64,000 bases of DNA from Methanoculleus oceani (GTDB lineage Archaea > Halobacteriota > Methanomicrobia > Methanomicrobiales > Methanoculleaceae): contig NZ_QFDM01000003.1 in NCBI RefSeq assembly GCF_023702065.1, positions 124,001 through 188,000 on the forward strand, given 5' to 3'. Numbering within the stretch: the stretch's first letter is position 1; every line of letters starts with the position of its first letter. The position numbers and the translations under genes were made by a program. This document shows, one piece after another, positions 16,286-24,922 of this stretch. The notes under the pieces were generated by a model that saw only the letters and a program-made list of their open reading frames with translations, was not told where the DNA came from and ran no database searches.

Positions 16286-16716
16286 GGGTGGCGAGAGCGG
16301 CCGGAAGAAACCCGGGGTCTTAAGGGTCCCGTCGTTGCCGGGTGTTGCACTCCGTCCGTGTTCTTCGCACCTCTTGGAACCGTAAAAAGTGTAGAGGGGT
16401 CCCAGTACACTGGACCGTGGAGGATATCGCGTCTGGGGGAAGGGGCTGACGGGGAGTGCGACGTTCCGAAGGAACGGAGCTCGACCACCGTCAGGTGGGG
16501 AGGGGGGTCTCCCCCCTCGAAACCCTCCGGGTTTCTCATGCTCACTTCGTTCGCACTCCCCATTGTCCCCACCCCCGTGGCGAGACTCCCTCGAAATCCG
16601 TGCATGGGGATAAGCGATGTTCCGAAGAAAGGCACTACTATAGAGTTGAGTTCAAGCCTGAAGATGCAGATGATGGCCTCGGGGACAAAACTTCCGGGCC
16701 GACAAAACAGCCCTCT
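16286..16716. other. intergenic region rich in palindromes
   Basis: No gene is supported. It holds the double palindromic module at 16454-16559 and another inverted repeat around 16402-16424 (GGTCC/GGACC with CAGT/ACTG inside). The frames that cross it contain repeat-encoded low-complexity residues only. Confidence 0.6.
16454..16559. repeat. modular palindromic repeat, copy B (two modules head to head)
   Basis: Left half on plus: GCGAC with hairpin CGTTCC-GAA-GGAACG, GGAGCTCGAC, hairpin CCACC-GTCA-GGTGG. A central hairpin AGGGGGG-TCT-CCCCCCT follows. Right half on minus: GCGAAC-GAA-GTGAGCATGAG, hairpin AAACCC-GGA-GGGTTT, CGAG. The linkers match the other copies while stem sequences differ. 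Confidence 0.75.
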
Positions 16717-17142
16717 TCACCCTTTCTTCCCCGGAACCCCAATCTTGAACCCGACGCCCTCGAACGAGGCGACCAGACGCTCACCCGAGTAGACGTCGAC
16801 AGTATATACCGACGTCCTCTCCGTCTCCGAGACCCTGCGGGCGACCGCCTCGAGCGTGCCTGCCGCCGGCACGGAGAAGTAGCGGATATACGCGGAGATC
16901 GCTATCTGGTCGATCCCGTCCATGTTCGCGGCGATGCCGAAAGCGTGGTCCGCGATGGCGAAGATCGCACCCCCGTGGGTCGTGCCGTGGGCGTTCTTTG
17001 TGCCCTCGGTCGACATCGCCACCCTGACGCAGCCGCCCTCGATCTCCGTAACCTCCATGCCGAGCAGGCGTGCGAACTCGCAGGTGTCGGACCGGTGCAC
17101 CGCCGCGGCATAGATCTCCGGGATGGATGCGGTTTTCTTCAT
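16717..17142 (-). CDS. PaaI-type hotdog thioesterase
   Basis: 141 residues. The hotdog fold is indicated by NAHGTTHGGAIFAIADHAFG, the PaaI-family substrate and catalytic helix (Asn/His-Gly-Gly and Asp), and strands IAISAYIRYF and VYTVDVYSGERLVASFEG. It hydrolyses an acyl- or aryl-CoA thioester of unknown identity. It follows the GT2 gene with an 8-bp gap, so it may share its transcript though no functional link is obvious. The ATG at 17142 is used; the longer frame upstream covers the GT2 gene. Confidence 0.82.
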   Translation of the reverse strand: MKKTASIPEIYAAAVHRSDTCEFARLLGMEVTEIEGGCVRVAMSTEGTKNAHGTTHGGAIFAIADHAFGIAANMDGIDQIAISAYIRYFSVPAAGTLEAVARRVSETERTSVYTVDVYSGERLVASFEGVGFKIGVPGKKG

Positions 17143-17150
17143 GACAGGAT

Positions 17151-17849
17151 CTACTTGTACTCCCGCTGCGAGTAGGAGACGCCGCCGGCGTCGCCGCCGC
17201 GAAGAACGATATAGAACCATTCCAGGATGGACTTGAGGGTCCCGAACTGCTGGTAGCGCCTCATCGAGAACCCGACCGCGAGACCGGTATCGAGGTAGAC
17301 CTTTCCGAGCTTCCGCATCCGTTGCGCGATCTCGAGGTCGTCCCCGGCGTCGATGCAGCGGTACATCCCCGCCCGGAGAAACGCATCGCGGTCGAACGCC
17401 GTGTTGCACCCGAGCGTGAAGTAGATCGTCCGGGTGTAGTAGCCCAGGCGCGAGAAGATGTTTGCGCCAAGAAGCGAAAGTTTATTCCTGAATCCTCCTT
17501 CGATCGGGTAGACCGTGCCGTAGAGCTGCACGATATCGCGCTCTGCAAAGGTTCTCTCGATCCGCTCCACCCAGTCCCGGGGGAGGATACAGTCGGCATC
17601 CGTCGTGGCGACGATCTCACCCGAGGCGGCCATCGCCCCGTCGTTTCGCGCCCCGCCGACTCGCTTGCTCGTCTGGATGAAGACCCTGTCCGCAAGGGGT
17701 TCGGCCAGTTCCCGGGTCCGGTCCTTCGAGTTTCCGTCGACGACGATGATCTCGTAGGTCTCCCTCGGCACCGTCTGGTCGGCGAGAGACCGCAGGCAGC
17801 GCTCGATGTTCTGCTCTTCGTTGTAGGTCGGAACGACTATGGAGATCAT
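17151..17849 (-). CDS. glycosyltransferase family 2
   Basis: 232 residues from the ATG at 17849, which overlaps the stop of the upstream GT4 gene (ATGA). MISIVVPTYNEEQNIERCL is the GT-A nucleotide-sugar fold N-terminus; IIVVDGNSKDRT and TTDADCILPRDW (metal-binding Asp-x-Asp) follow, with DAGDDLEIAQRM near 180. No membrane helix long enough for a processive synthase was seen. It transfers an unknown sugar during surface polysaccharide, glycolipid or S-layer glycan assembly, with the GT4 and flavoprotein encoded upstream. Confidence 0.88.
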   Translation of the reverse strand: MISIVVPTYNEEQNIERCLRSLADQTVPRETYEIIVVDGNSKDRTRELAEPLADRVFIQTSKRVGGARNDGAMAASGEIVATTDADCILPRDWVERIERTFAERDIVQLYGTVYPIEGGFRNKLSLLGANIFSRLGYYTRTIYFTLGCNTAFDRDAFLRAGMYRCIDAGDDLEIAQRMRKLGKVYLDTGLAVGFSMRRYQQFGTLKSILEWFYIVLRGGDAGGVSYSQREYK

Positions 17850-18823
17850 CCCTCGATCAACTCCCGGTATAGTTGTTGATGCCGTTTTGCTATAAGCGTG
17901 ATGTCGTATTTCTCCGTCGAGGCGCGTGCCTTCGCGGCGCAGCGCTGCAGGGCCGCATCGTCCTTGAGAATGTCCCGCGCCTCGTCGACCTCGGAAAAGA
18001 AGAGGACCGAGTCCCCGAAGATCTCCCTGAACTCGAAGATATCCCGGGCGATCACGGGGAGGCCGGCCGAAAGGGCCTCGACGATCACGAGGCCGAACGT
18101 CTCGGCGTGTGACGGCATGAAGAAGATGTCCGCCCCGCTGTATGCCCGGGAGATGTCGTCGATGACGCCGGTGAAGATGACGTTCTCGTGGCAATGGGTC
18201 TTGAGCATCTGGATCTTCGCGTAGTCCTTCGAGAACGTCCCGTACGGGAACCCGCCCACCCAGACCCAGGTCATATCGGGGTGCTGGTCGGCGAGTTTGA
18301 GGAAGTCGTAGATGCCCTTCCGGGGAGTCTGCTGGCCGACGGAGAGCACCACTCGCCGGCCGGGATCGATGCCGTACTCGTCGCGGAATGATTTGCGCTT
18401 CTTCTTGTCCCGCCTGAAGTACTCACGGTCGATGCCGTTCGGGATGAGGGTCATCGGGACATCGGGGACGAGCTGTTCGGTCTCCCGGTGGCAGGGCTCC
18501 GATATCGTGATGATGTGGTCGAACTGCCGGTAGATCTTCGGGTATACCGTGTTTATCCTCTTCGAGAAGGCGACGTTCCCCTCGTTCAGCCGCGGGGTCG
18601 AGTGGGCGGTCAGGACCTTTGCGCCCTCGGTGAACTTCAGGTGGTACATCGCCCAGGGCCCGAAGGTGTGGTAGTGGGTCAGGTCGAAGTCGCCGTGATA
18701 CAGGTTGCGGGCAACCTCCATATCGGGGAGCCGGGCGAGATGGTTATACAGCGTCCTCGCCGCCGTCGCGCACCCGATGTAGCGCAGGAAGCGGAAGTCC
18801 TCGACGAATATGTTGACCTTCAT
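17846..18823 (-). CDS. glycosyltransferase family 4 (GT-B)
   Basis: 325 residues. The N-domain has YIGCATAARTLYNHL and HYHTFGPWAMY; the C-domain has VVLSVGQQTPRKGIYDFLKL and the GT4 signature PSHAETFGLVIVEALSAGLPVIA (E-x7-E). It uses a nucleotide-sugar donor. The start overlaps the end of the FAD oxidoreductase gene by four bases and the stop overlaps the GT2 start, so the three are tightly coupled. Acceptor and sugar are not deducible. Confidence 0.9.
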   Translation of the reverse strand: MKVNIFVEDFRFLRYIGCATAARTLYNHLARLPDMEVARNLYHGDFDLTHYHTFGPWAMYHLKFTEGAKVLTAHSTPRLNEGNVAFSKRINTVYPKIYRQFDHIITISEPCHRETEQLVPDVPMTLIPNGIDREYFRRDKKKRKSFRDEYGIDPGRRVVLSVGQQTPRKGIYDFLKLADQHPDMTWVWVGGFPYGTFSKDYAKIQMLKTHCHENVIFTGVIDDISRAYSGADIFFMPSHAETFGLVIVEALSAGLPVIARDIFEFREIFGDSVLFFSEVDEARDILKDDAALQRCAAKARASTEKYDITLIAKRHQQLYRELIEG

Positions 18824-20139
18824 CCGTTCGCCCTCACGAAGTCGATCGCACTCCTGATGCAGCCATCCATATTGAGGTACTCGAACTGCGAAAACCGCCC
18901 GACAAGGTCGATGCCCCGCTCCCGGCAGAACGCCCGGACGATCTCGATGTTTTCGAGGTAATCGGTATCGTAGACGACGTAGGCGAACTTCTCCCGCGCG
19001 AGGCCGGTGTAGACGACGTTATCCCGTGAAGGGATGATCCCGGCAGCGATGAGAGAACTGATAGTATGCTCGATCACGTCGGCGTCCGGCATCCGCGAGA
19101 CCACATCGCCGTCATTGTAGGTGATCTCGGCGAGGATCGAGGAGTGGCCGGGAGGGGCGACCTCCGTGCTGTAATTCGAGGGGAACGAGATCCGGTTGAA
19201 GAGGCCCGTCTCCTTATCAGGGACGTAGAGCCAGGATATATCGGGGACATCCGCCGCAAGGCCGATGAAGACCGAGCAGAGCGAGTTGTAGCGGAGAGCG
19301 TCGCAGGCCGCCTGCACCCCGGCCGGGACGTCTGATAAACAGGGGAGCAGGTTCTGGAGCGGGATGGTCGATATCAGGCGGTCCGCATGGACAGTCTCGT
19401 TGCCGTCGCCGACGGCAAACCCGCCCTTCTCCTCGCGGACGGACGCGACAGAGAACCCGGTCCGGACGGCAGGGAGGACCGGCTCCGCAATCGCCCGGAC
19501 CAGCGCCTCGATCCCGCCCGTCACCGGGTAGGAGAAGACCGCCTGGTGGACATAACCCTCGGTCTCGATCCCGATGGCCGATTTGATGATATCCTCGACC
19601 GGCGGGCGGGGGATACGTCCCTCCACCCAGTGGTGCGACATCCGGTTGGCCGGAAAGTTCCATATCTTCTCGTTGTAGGGGACCATGTAGCATTCGGCGA
19701 TCCCCCGGCCGAAGGTGTAGGCGATCCACTCCGCAAAGTTTTCCGGCGGCGGGACTTCGCCCTTCTCGACGGCGATGAGGTTCTTCACGAACTCGTTGAT
19801 GCAGAAGAAGCGGTCTTCGTCGGGCAACTGGTAAAGACCGTTCTCGAAGGGGTATTTGACGTAGCGGCCCTTGTAGAGGATCTTCGTATTCCGCTTCCGC
19901 CGGTCGGCGTTCTCGCCGAGGACCGAGAGCATGAAGGAGAGGACTTCCGTATCGCGGGAGAAGATGATGTGCGAGCCCCCGGCATCGAACGTGAAACCCT
20001 TCTGTGTTCTCGAGCGGCAGAGCCCCCCGATCGTCTCGTTCCGTTCAAGAACGGTCACGTCGTCGCCCTGTTCACGGAGCAGGCGGGCCAGCGTAATCCC
20101 GGTGAGACCGCCACCCAGTACCGCCGATTTCACGTTCAT
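18820..20139 (-). CDS. FAD-dependent oxidoreductase, UDP-galactopyranose-mutase-like
   Basis: 439 residues from MNVKSAVLGGGLTGITLARLL, the Rossmann dinucleotide motif (GxGxxG variant GGGLTG), with VLERNETIGGLCRS as the FAD-binding extension and FDAGGSHIIF behind it. YNEKIWNFPANRMSHHW and the overall length resemble UGM and protoporphyrinogen-oxidase-like proteins found in sugar operons. It could be a mutase or a sugar-lipid oxidoreductase. First gene of the operon with two glycosyltransferases. The ATG at 20139 lies about 20 bp from the palindromic TATA ACCATATATGGT (20155-20166), implying leaderless expression. Confidence 0.82.
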   Translation of the reverse strand: MNVKSAVLGGGLTGITLARLLREQGDDVTVLERNETIGGLCRSRTQKGFTFDAGGSHIIFSRDTEVLSFMLSVLGENADRRKRNTKILYKGRYVKYPFENGLYQLPDEDRFFCINEFVKNLIAVEKGEVPPPENFAEWIAYTFGRGIAECYMVPYNEKIWNFPANRMSHHWVEGRIPRPPVEDIIKSAIGIETEGYVHQAVFSYPVTGGIEALVRAIAEPVLPAVRTGFSVASVREEKGGFAVGDGNETVHADRLISTIPLQNLLPCLSDVPAGVQAACDALRYNSLCSVFIGLAADVPDISWLYVPDKETGLFNRISFPSNYSTEVAPPGHSSILAEITYNDGDVVSRMPDADVIEHTISSLIAAGIIPSRDNVVYTGLAREKFAYVVYDTDYLENIEIVRAFCRERGIDLVGRFSQFEYLNMDGCIRSAIDFVRANG

Positions 20140-20154
20140 ACTGTTTATGCCGAA

Positions 20155-20166
20155 ACCATATATGGT
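20155..20166 (-). promoter_or_regulatory. palindromic TATA element of glycan operon
   Basis: ACCATATATGGT is a perfect 12-bp palindrome containing the presumed TATA box, 16 bp upstream of the first start codon of the operon. Confidence 0.5.
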
Positions 20167-20280
20167 TGACCATCCGTTTTCCCGCGGTTGCCGCACCCGG
20201 GGGTGAAAATCAGGAGTTATCAGGGCCGGAACGCGGAGTGCAGGTTCTGTTGTGCCGTCCGGCCTGCACGGAGGAACCTC

Positions 20281-21399
20281 CTAAGAATTGCGCAGTTCCC
20301 CGACGAACTCCCAAACGTCCTTTGCGTAGAGTTCGGGCTCTTCCCAGGCCGCGAAGTGCCCGCCGCTGGGGAGTTTTGTGAAGTGCTCAAGGTTAACCCG
20401 GCGCTCGGCCCATTCACGCGGCAGCGGAGCGTCCCGGGGAGGGTGGGCGACGGCCGCCGGGACCGGTGTGCGCTGCCAGGGACCGGAGGCCGCGTGCGCA
20501 TCGAGGTAGTACCGGCGGACGGACGAGCCGATCGTCCGGGTAACCCAGTAGATCGTGATGTTCGTGAGCAGTTCGTCGCGGGTGAAGCGTGTCTCAAGTT
20601 CCTCGCCGGTCGTGCCCGAGGCCATGAAACTCATGATCCAGGCCGCGAGGCCTGCGGGCGAATCGGCCAGCCCGTAGGCGAGGCTCTGCGGTTTGGTCGA
20701 CTGGACCATATTGAAGGCGCCTTCGTTCATCCACCACTGTTGAATGTAGTTCGCGAACGCAATCTCGGGTTCTGTGAGGGTCGAAAAATCCGTCGTCTGG
20801 TCAGGGTAGCCGACGTCGGTCAGGTGGATGCCGATCAGGGCGTCGGCGTGGCGGCCGGCAAGGGACTGAGCGATCAGCGTCCCGGCGTCGCCGCCGGCCG
20901 CGACGAATTTCCCGTAGCCCAGCTCTTCCGTCATCAGTCCGGCAAAGAGATCCGCGGTGTCGTCCGTGGTCATGGGCTTTCGGTCGGAGAACCCCTGTCC
21001 GGGGATGGACGGGACGATCACGTCGAACGAGAGATCGGGGTCGCCGCCGAACCGGGCGGGATCGGTCAGCATCGGGATGACCCTGTGGTAGCGGTAGAAG
21101 GAGTCGGGCCAGCCGTGGAGCAGAAGGAGCGGCGTCGGCTCCGGTCCCCTCCCGCGCTCGTGGATGAAGTGAATCCCCACTCCGTTGACCTCCGTCCTGA
21201 ACTGGGCGAAGCGGTTCAGGTACGCCTCGTGCCTGCGCCAGTCGTACCGGTGCTCCCAGTAGTCGACGAGGTCTTTCATGTACGGAAGAGCGGTGCCGTA
21301 CTCCCAGCCGGCGCCGTCATCGGGCCACCGGGTATTGGCGAGCCGCTGGCGCAGGTCGTCGAGGGTCGTCTCCGGGACGGCTATGGTGAAGGATTGCAT
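20281..21399 (-). CDS. epoxide hydrolase family protein (alpha/beta hydrolase)
   Basis: 372 residues. The N-terminal EHN domain (FTIAVPETTLDDLRQRLANTRWP) is diagnostic of microsomal-type epoxide hydrolases. The hydrolase core shows the oxyanion motif LLLHGWPDSFYR, nucleophile elbow AAGGDAGT with Asp, and the catalytic His in PSGGHFAAWEEP; the lid region is RRYYLDAHAASG. It would open epoxides or related esters. The family is mainly bacterial and fungal and is unexpected in a strict methanogen, so lateral gain from Bacteria is likely, though base composition matches the host. It stands alone. Confidence 0.87.
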   Translation of the reverse strand: MQSFTIAVPETTLDDLRQRLANTRWPDDGAGWEYGTALPYMKDLVDYWEHRYDWRRHEAYLNRFAQFRTEVNGVGIHFIHERGRGPEPTPLLLLHGWPDSFYRYHRVIPMLTDPARFGGDPDLSFDVIVPSIPGQGFSDRKPMTTDDTADLFAGLMTEELGYGKFVAAGGDAGTLIAQSLAGRHADALIGIHLTDVGYPDQTTDFSTLTEPEIAFANYIQQWWMNEGAFNMVQSTKPQSLAYGLADSPAGLAAWIMSFMASGTTGEELETRFTRDELLTNITIYWVTRTIGSSVRRYYLDAHAASGPWQRTPVPAAVAHPPRDAPLPREWAERRVNLEHFTKLPSGGHFAAWEEPELYAKDVWEFVGELRNS

Positions 21400-21478
21400 G
21401 CCCGGGGTGGACGGTCTTCATCCGGTTATACATTTCCCGTGGGAGGCTGCTTGCCATCTTCAAGAGCGCCCGGGTGCG

Positions 21479-22879
21479 CTACCGTTGCGTCTTCCTCTCC
21501 GCGAGAACCCGGCTCGACTCGATCGCCTTCTGTAGCGGCTGGATCATATAGGTGGGCATATTCTTCACTACCTCCCGCCTGACGGCGGGGATGCACATCA
21601 TGAGAGAGGTCGCCCGGGTGCTGATCCTTTCCAGGTAATTCCGGGTGGGGAAGTCATAGAGCCCATGCTGCCGGTAATACCGGTCATCAGCCTTGAAGGT
21701 CGCCCGCATTCCTCCCCAGAGCTCGTCGCGGAAGATCTTGTGGCCGGCGACGGCCGGAAAGGTGGGCGGTGCGATATATTCCCGGTCCGCGAGCCTCACC
21801 GAGCGCTCGGCCAGGGCGTGCAGGGCGGCATCGATCCCGGCCGGGTCTCCCGGCTCGTCGGTCACGATCCCTGCAAGGTTGGCTTTCTCCGTCATCACCA
21901 GGCCGCTGAGGACCTCCCGGAGGGTCGGGAGATGACCGAGCGGCCCTTCCACCAGGTACGCGACCTGCTTCCCCTTGAACGCCGGCACATGGCCGTTGAA
22001 GAAACTCCGGTCGAAGAACTGCTTCCAGGCGGCCGAGAGGAAACGGTCGCGGACGGTCCCGGCCATGACCAGGATATCCGCCGGGACGATGTACTCCTCC
22101 CAGAACGCCGAAAACCCGTCGTCGTAGACGCAGGTGTTATCGAAAGCGCACCGGCAGCACCCCAGGCAGCCGCCTTTCATCCCGGCGTCCCGGATATGGG
22201 CGACCCGGACCGGACCTGCGTAACACGCCGCGAGCCCGCCGACCATCGCCTCCTGGCCGGAGCCGGGCTCCGCATCGTGGAGGATGACCACCCGTTTTCC
22301 GCGGGTATCCACCGCGGCCGGCGGGCTCTTCGGGGCGTAGGGCGGAGAGGGAGCGGGCAGCGGCGGGAATACCCTCTGGATCGGCCGCCGTTCTGCGATC
22401 GCTTCCAGGAAGTCGGAGAAAAAGCGGATAAGCTGCTCCTGGAATGCCTCGTTTTCGAGGTCCTGCATGTGGGCCGAGCAGAAACCAATGTAGCGCATGC
22501 CGAGATCGTCGCAGACCCCGTGCAGGTAGGCGTGGGCGGTGTGGTCGAAGAAGTGGATGGAGGTGGTGAGGCAGGCGGCGTGCTTCCCAAAAAACGCCTC
22601 CGTCACGTTCCGTTCGCCGACCAGTTCGATAAAACGCTTCAACTGGGCCGGGACCAGCATGACGTAGACCGGGGTTGCCCAGAGCACGCCGTCGCACTCC
22701 TTTACCGTGGCGAGCAGCCCGCTCCACCCCTCTTCCTGCCGTTCAATCGTCCTGATATCCCGGCCTACGTGCACCACGGAGAAGGTATGATCCAAAAACG
22801 CCTCCTCGAGGAACCGGACGTACTGCAGGGTGACGCTCTTTTCCCCCTTGGGGCTCCCGGAGATGACAGAGATACGCAT
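21479..22879 (-). CDS. tandem flavodoxin-like NAD(P)H:FMN oxidoreductase
   Basis: About 466 residues with two flavodoxin-fold halves. The first (MRISVISGSPKGEKSVT, the FMN phosphate loop; ATPVYVMLVPAQLKRF) is NADPH-dependent FMN reductase-like. The second begins near residue 195 (KRVVILHDAEPGSGQE) and contains GGCLGCCRCAFDNTCVYDD, a Cys-rich segment typical of iron-sulfur flavoproteins, and DRFLSAAWKQFFDR. It likely moves electrons between ferredoxin or a reduced cofactor and an acceptor. The ATG at 22879 has GGACGGT upstream; an ATG at 22891 is in frame too. No partner gene is adjacent. Confidence 0.78.
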   Translation of the reverse strand: MRISVISGSPKGEKSVTLQYVRFLEEAFLDHTFSVVHVGRDIRTIERQEEGWSGLLATVKECDGVLWATPVYVMLVPAQLKRFIELVGERNVTEAFFGKHAACLTTSIHFFDHTAHAYLHGVCDDLGMRYIGFCSAHMQDLENEAFQEQLIRFFSDFLEAIAERRPIQRVFPPLPAPSPPYAPKSPPAAVDTRGKRVVILHDAEPGSGQEAMVGGLAACYAGPVRVAHIRDAGMKGGCLGCCRCAFDNTCVYDDGFSAFWEEYIVPADILVMAGTVRDRFLSAAWKQFFDRSFFNGHVPAFKGKQVAYLVEGPLGHLPTLREVLSGLVMTEKANLAGIVTDEPGDPAGIDAALHALAERSVRLADREYIAPPTFPAVAGHKIFRDELWGGMRATFKADDRYYRQHGLYDFPTRNYLERISTRATSLMMCIPAVRREVVKNMPTYMIQPLQKAIESSRVLAERKTQR

Positions 22880-23048
22880 GATACCGTCCACTCGGGTTCG
22901 ATGTACGGGCGTAAGGCAGGTGAGCGGATATACCTTGCGAAAATGGACGGATATTAAGCGGCATACCCGCCCCTCAGCACCGAAGAGCTCGTCAACCGGA
23001 TAGAGGCGAACGAATAGGACTTAAATCTTGCAACAGGGGGCTTCATGA

Positions 23049-23816
23049 TCATCTCCCCCTCCACGCGTACCCGACGGCGCCTTCCGGGCAGGCGTCCACG
23101 CATCCGCCGCAGAGGATGCATTCCGTATTCTCCATCCGCCTCTCCCGGACCATGCCGCGGACGTCAAGGCTCATCGGGCAGGTTTCGGAGCACTTCCCGC
23201 AATCCACGCAGCGATCCGGTGCGGCCGCGAGGTGGAGCGCCGGCCAGCCGACGAGGTTCCTGACCTTCCTCCCGATGATCAGCATGACCGCGATCGGACA
23301 GAAACTGTGGCAGAACCCCCGCCGTCCGGCGAGAAGGGCGAAAACGGTGATAAACGCGATCTGGCCGTAGAGGAGGGCGTATGCGCCCGGCCGGTCGACC
23401 GAGATCCCGTTGCCGGTCTGGTAGAAGAGGTCGATGGTTGAAAGGCCCCCGGCGGAGTAGACGGCGAGCGCGATGGAGCCGAAGATCCCGAGGAAGATGG
23501 GGTATTTGAGGTAGTTCAGCCACCCGGCCGTCACCGGTCTTCCGTTCACCAGGGTGTAGATCTCCTGCAGACCGCCCGCGGGGCAGAGGTAGCCGCACCA
23601 GAGCCTCCCGAAGAAGAGCGAACCGACAAAGAGCAGCGCAAACACCACCAAGCCGCCGGTGGCGATCCCCTGCGACGCACCCTCGGTGATGAGCGGGCAG
23701 GAGACGTAGGCAAAGGTCACCGGCATCAGCACGAACGAGAAGATGAGGAGGGCTATTCGCACCCTCTGGCGCAGCGCCGGGCGGTTCCTGGATATACTTC
23801 CCCGTTCCGGTTCCAT
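23049..23816 (-). CDS. NapH-like membrane ferredoxin, copy 2
   Basis: 255 residues. Membrane helices (LLIFSFVLMPVTFAYV, LVVFALLFVGSLFFG, IFLGIFGSIALAVYS, LLYGQIAFITVFALLAG) alternate with CGYLCPAGGLQE and GFCHSFCPIAV, the short Cys pairs of the NapH/YccM polyferredoxin family, and end with two 4Fe-4S sites: CVDCGKCSETCP and CILCGGCVDACP. It would carry electrons across or along the membrane to an unknown partner. Downstream of a close paralogue by 24 bp, in the same direction. Confidence 0.85.
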   Translation of the reverse strand: MEPERGSISRNRPALRQRVRIALLIFSFVLMPVTFAYVSCPLITEGASQGIATGGLVVFALLFVGSLFFGRLWCGYLCPAGGLQEIYTLVNGRPVTAGWLNYLKYPIFLGIFGSIALAVYSAGGLSTIDLFYQTGNGISVDRPGAYALLYGQIAFITVFALLAGRRGFCHSFCPIAVMLIIGRKVRNLVGWPALHLAAAPDRCVDCGKCSETCPMSLDVRGMVRERRMENTECILCGGCVDACPEGAVGYAWRGR

Positions 23817-23840
23817 AACGCAGCCCTCCGCCGCAGGCGC

Positions 23841-24599
23841 TCACCGGCCTCCTGCGCCGTAAACGATCACACCCTCCGGGCAGGCGTCCACGCAACTCGC
23901 GCAGAGGATGCACTCGGTGCTCTCCATCCGCCCCTCTCTGACCATGCCGTGGACGTCGAGGCCCATCGGGCACGCCTTCGAGCATTTCTCACAATCGATG
24001 CAGCGGCCGGCATCGGCGGCGAGCTGCAGGGCCGGCCAGCCGACGGCGTTCCTTATCTTCCGGCCGACGATCATCAGGACGGCTGTCGGGCAGATGACAC
24101 GGCAGAAGCCGCGCCGGCCCATGAAGTATGCGGCAGCGAAGATCGCGAGGAAGATGACGCCCGCGATCACCAGGGTCTCAAGCGACGCGATCGAAACGCC
24201 GTTCTCCGTGGCGTAGAAGGGATCGACCGCACGGATCCCGCCGGCACCGATGAAGAGGTACGCGAGCAGCCCAAGCCAGAGGACCGTGACGCCGTATTTG
24301 ACCCGGTCCCGCCGGTCATCTACGCTACGCTTCACGACGGGCGAGCAGATCTCCTGCCATGCTCCCATGGGGCAGAGCCAGCCGCACCAGAGGCGGGAGA
24401 CGCCGAGCGAGAGGACGGCGAGTGCGGCAAAGAGGAGCAGGCTGCCGGTGGCAATGCCTCTGGCCGCCCCCATCAGGATGACGATGGGCGAGATATAAAA
24501 GAGCGTGACCGGAATGAGGAGGAAGGAGACGATGAGGATAGCCTTCCGGATCGTCTGGCGCGAGAGTCGCGACTTCTGTGACAGGGTTTCCTGTGCCAT
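23841..24599 (-). CDS. NapH-like membrane ferredoxin, copy 1
   Basis: 252 residues from the ATG at 24599. It is alignable throughout with its downstream neighbour (shared IVSFLLIPVT, RGIATGSL, SRLWCGWLCPMGAWQE, GRRGFC, CIDCEKCSKACPMGLDVHGMVREGRMESTECILC). Four to five membrane helices and two C-terminal 4Fe-4S clusters are predicted. The pair is a tandem duplication and probably co-transcribed. AAGGAAA about 9 nt before the ATG may serve as the ribosome site. A longer frame to 24746 adds non-conserved residues. The redox partner is unknown. Confidence 0.85.
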   Translation of the reverse strand: MAQETLSQKSRLSRQTIRKAILIVSFLLIPVTLFYISPIVILMGAARGIATGSLLLFAALAVLSLGVSRLWCGWLCPMGAWQEICSPVVKRSVDDRRDRVKYGVTVLWLGLLAYLFIGAGGIRAVDPFYATENGVSIASLETLVIAGVIFLAIFAAAYFMGRRGFCRVICPTAVLMIVGRKIRNAVGWPALQLAADAGRCIDCEKCSKACPMGLDVHGMVREGRMESTECILCASCVDACPEGVIVYGAGGR

Positions 24600-24922
24600 G
24601 ATGATTTCCTTGCGTTGATCTGATGGTCGTGCAGGTCTCTCACACCGCCGGAACAGTCCCTCTATCATGGGATCTGCCGGTACGGAGGGCTGTGAGTGCA
24701 CGCACAGAGCAGCATTCCTATTTCTATCAAAGGGCTGCAATAACACTTTTGCATGGCGATTCCATCCCGGATGAGCAGCGCTTGCGGAAATAAGCGATTA
24801 TTACCGCTTAGATGCCCATTTATCCACTATAAGGGGTTTTGCCCATCTCTTGAAACGGTCAGCCGCGAGTCGTTGCGGATAAACCGGCTGTCGTTCCCGC
24901 AACGTCGCGCTGCCCTGTCGAG
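24600..24922. other. intergenic region, nothing recognised
   Basis: About 320 bp between the ferredoxin pair and the DUF4332 protein's stop. It holds the leader of the ferredoxin operon and no frame or repeat that can be supported. Confidence 0.5.

Noticed and set aside
16358-16792. 144-residue frame in the repeat region before the thioesterase
   Set aside because: Encoded largely by palindromic repeat DNA; no domain and it overlaps the end of a real gene.
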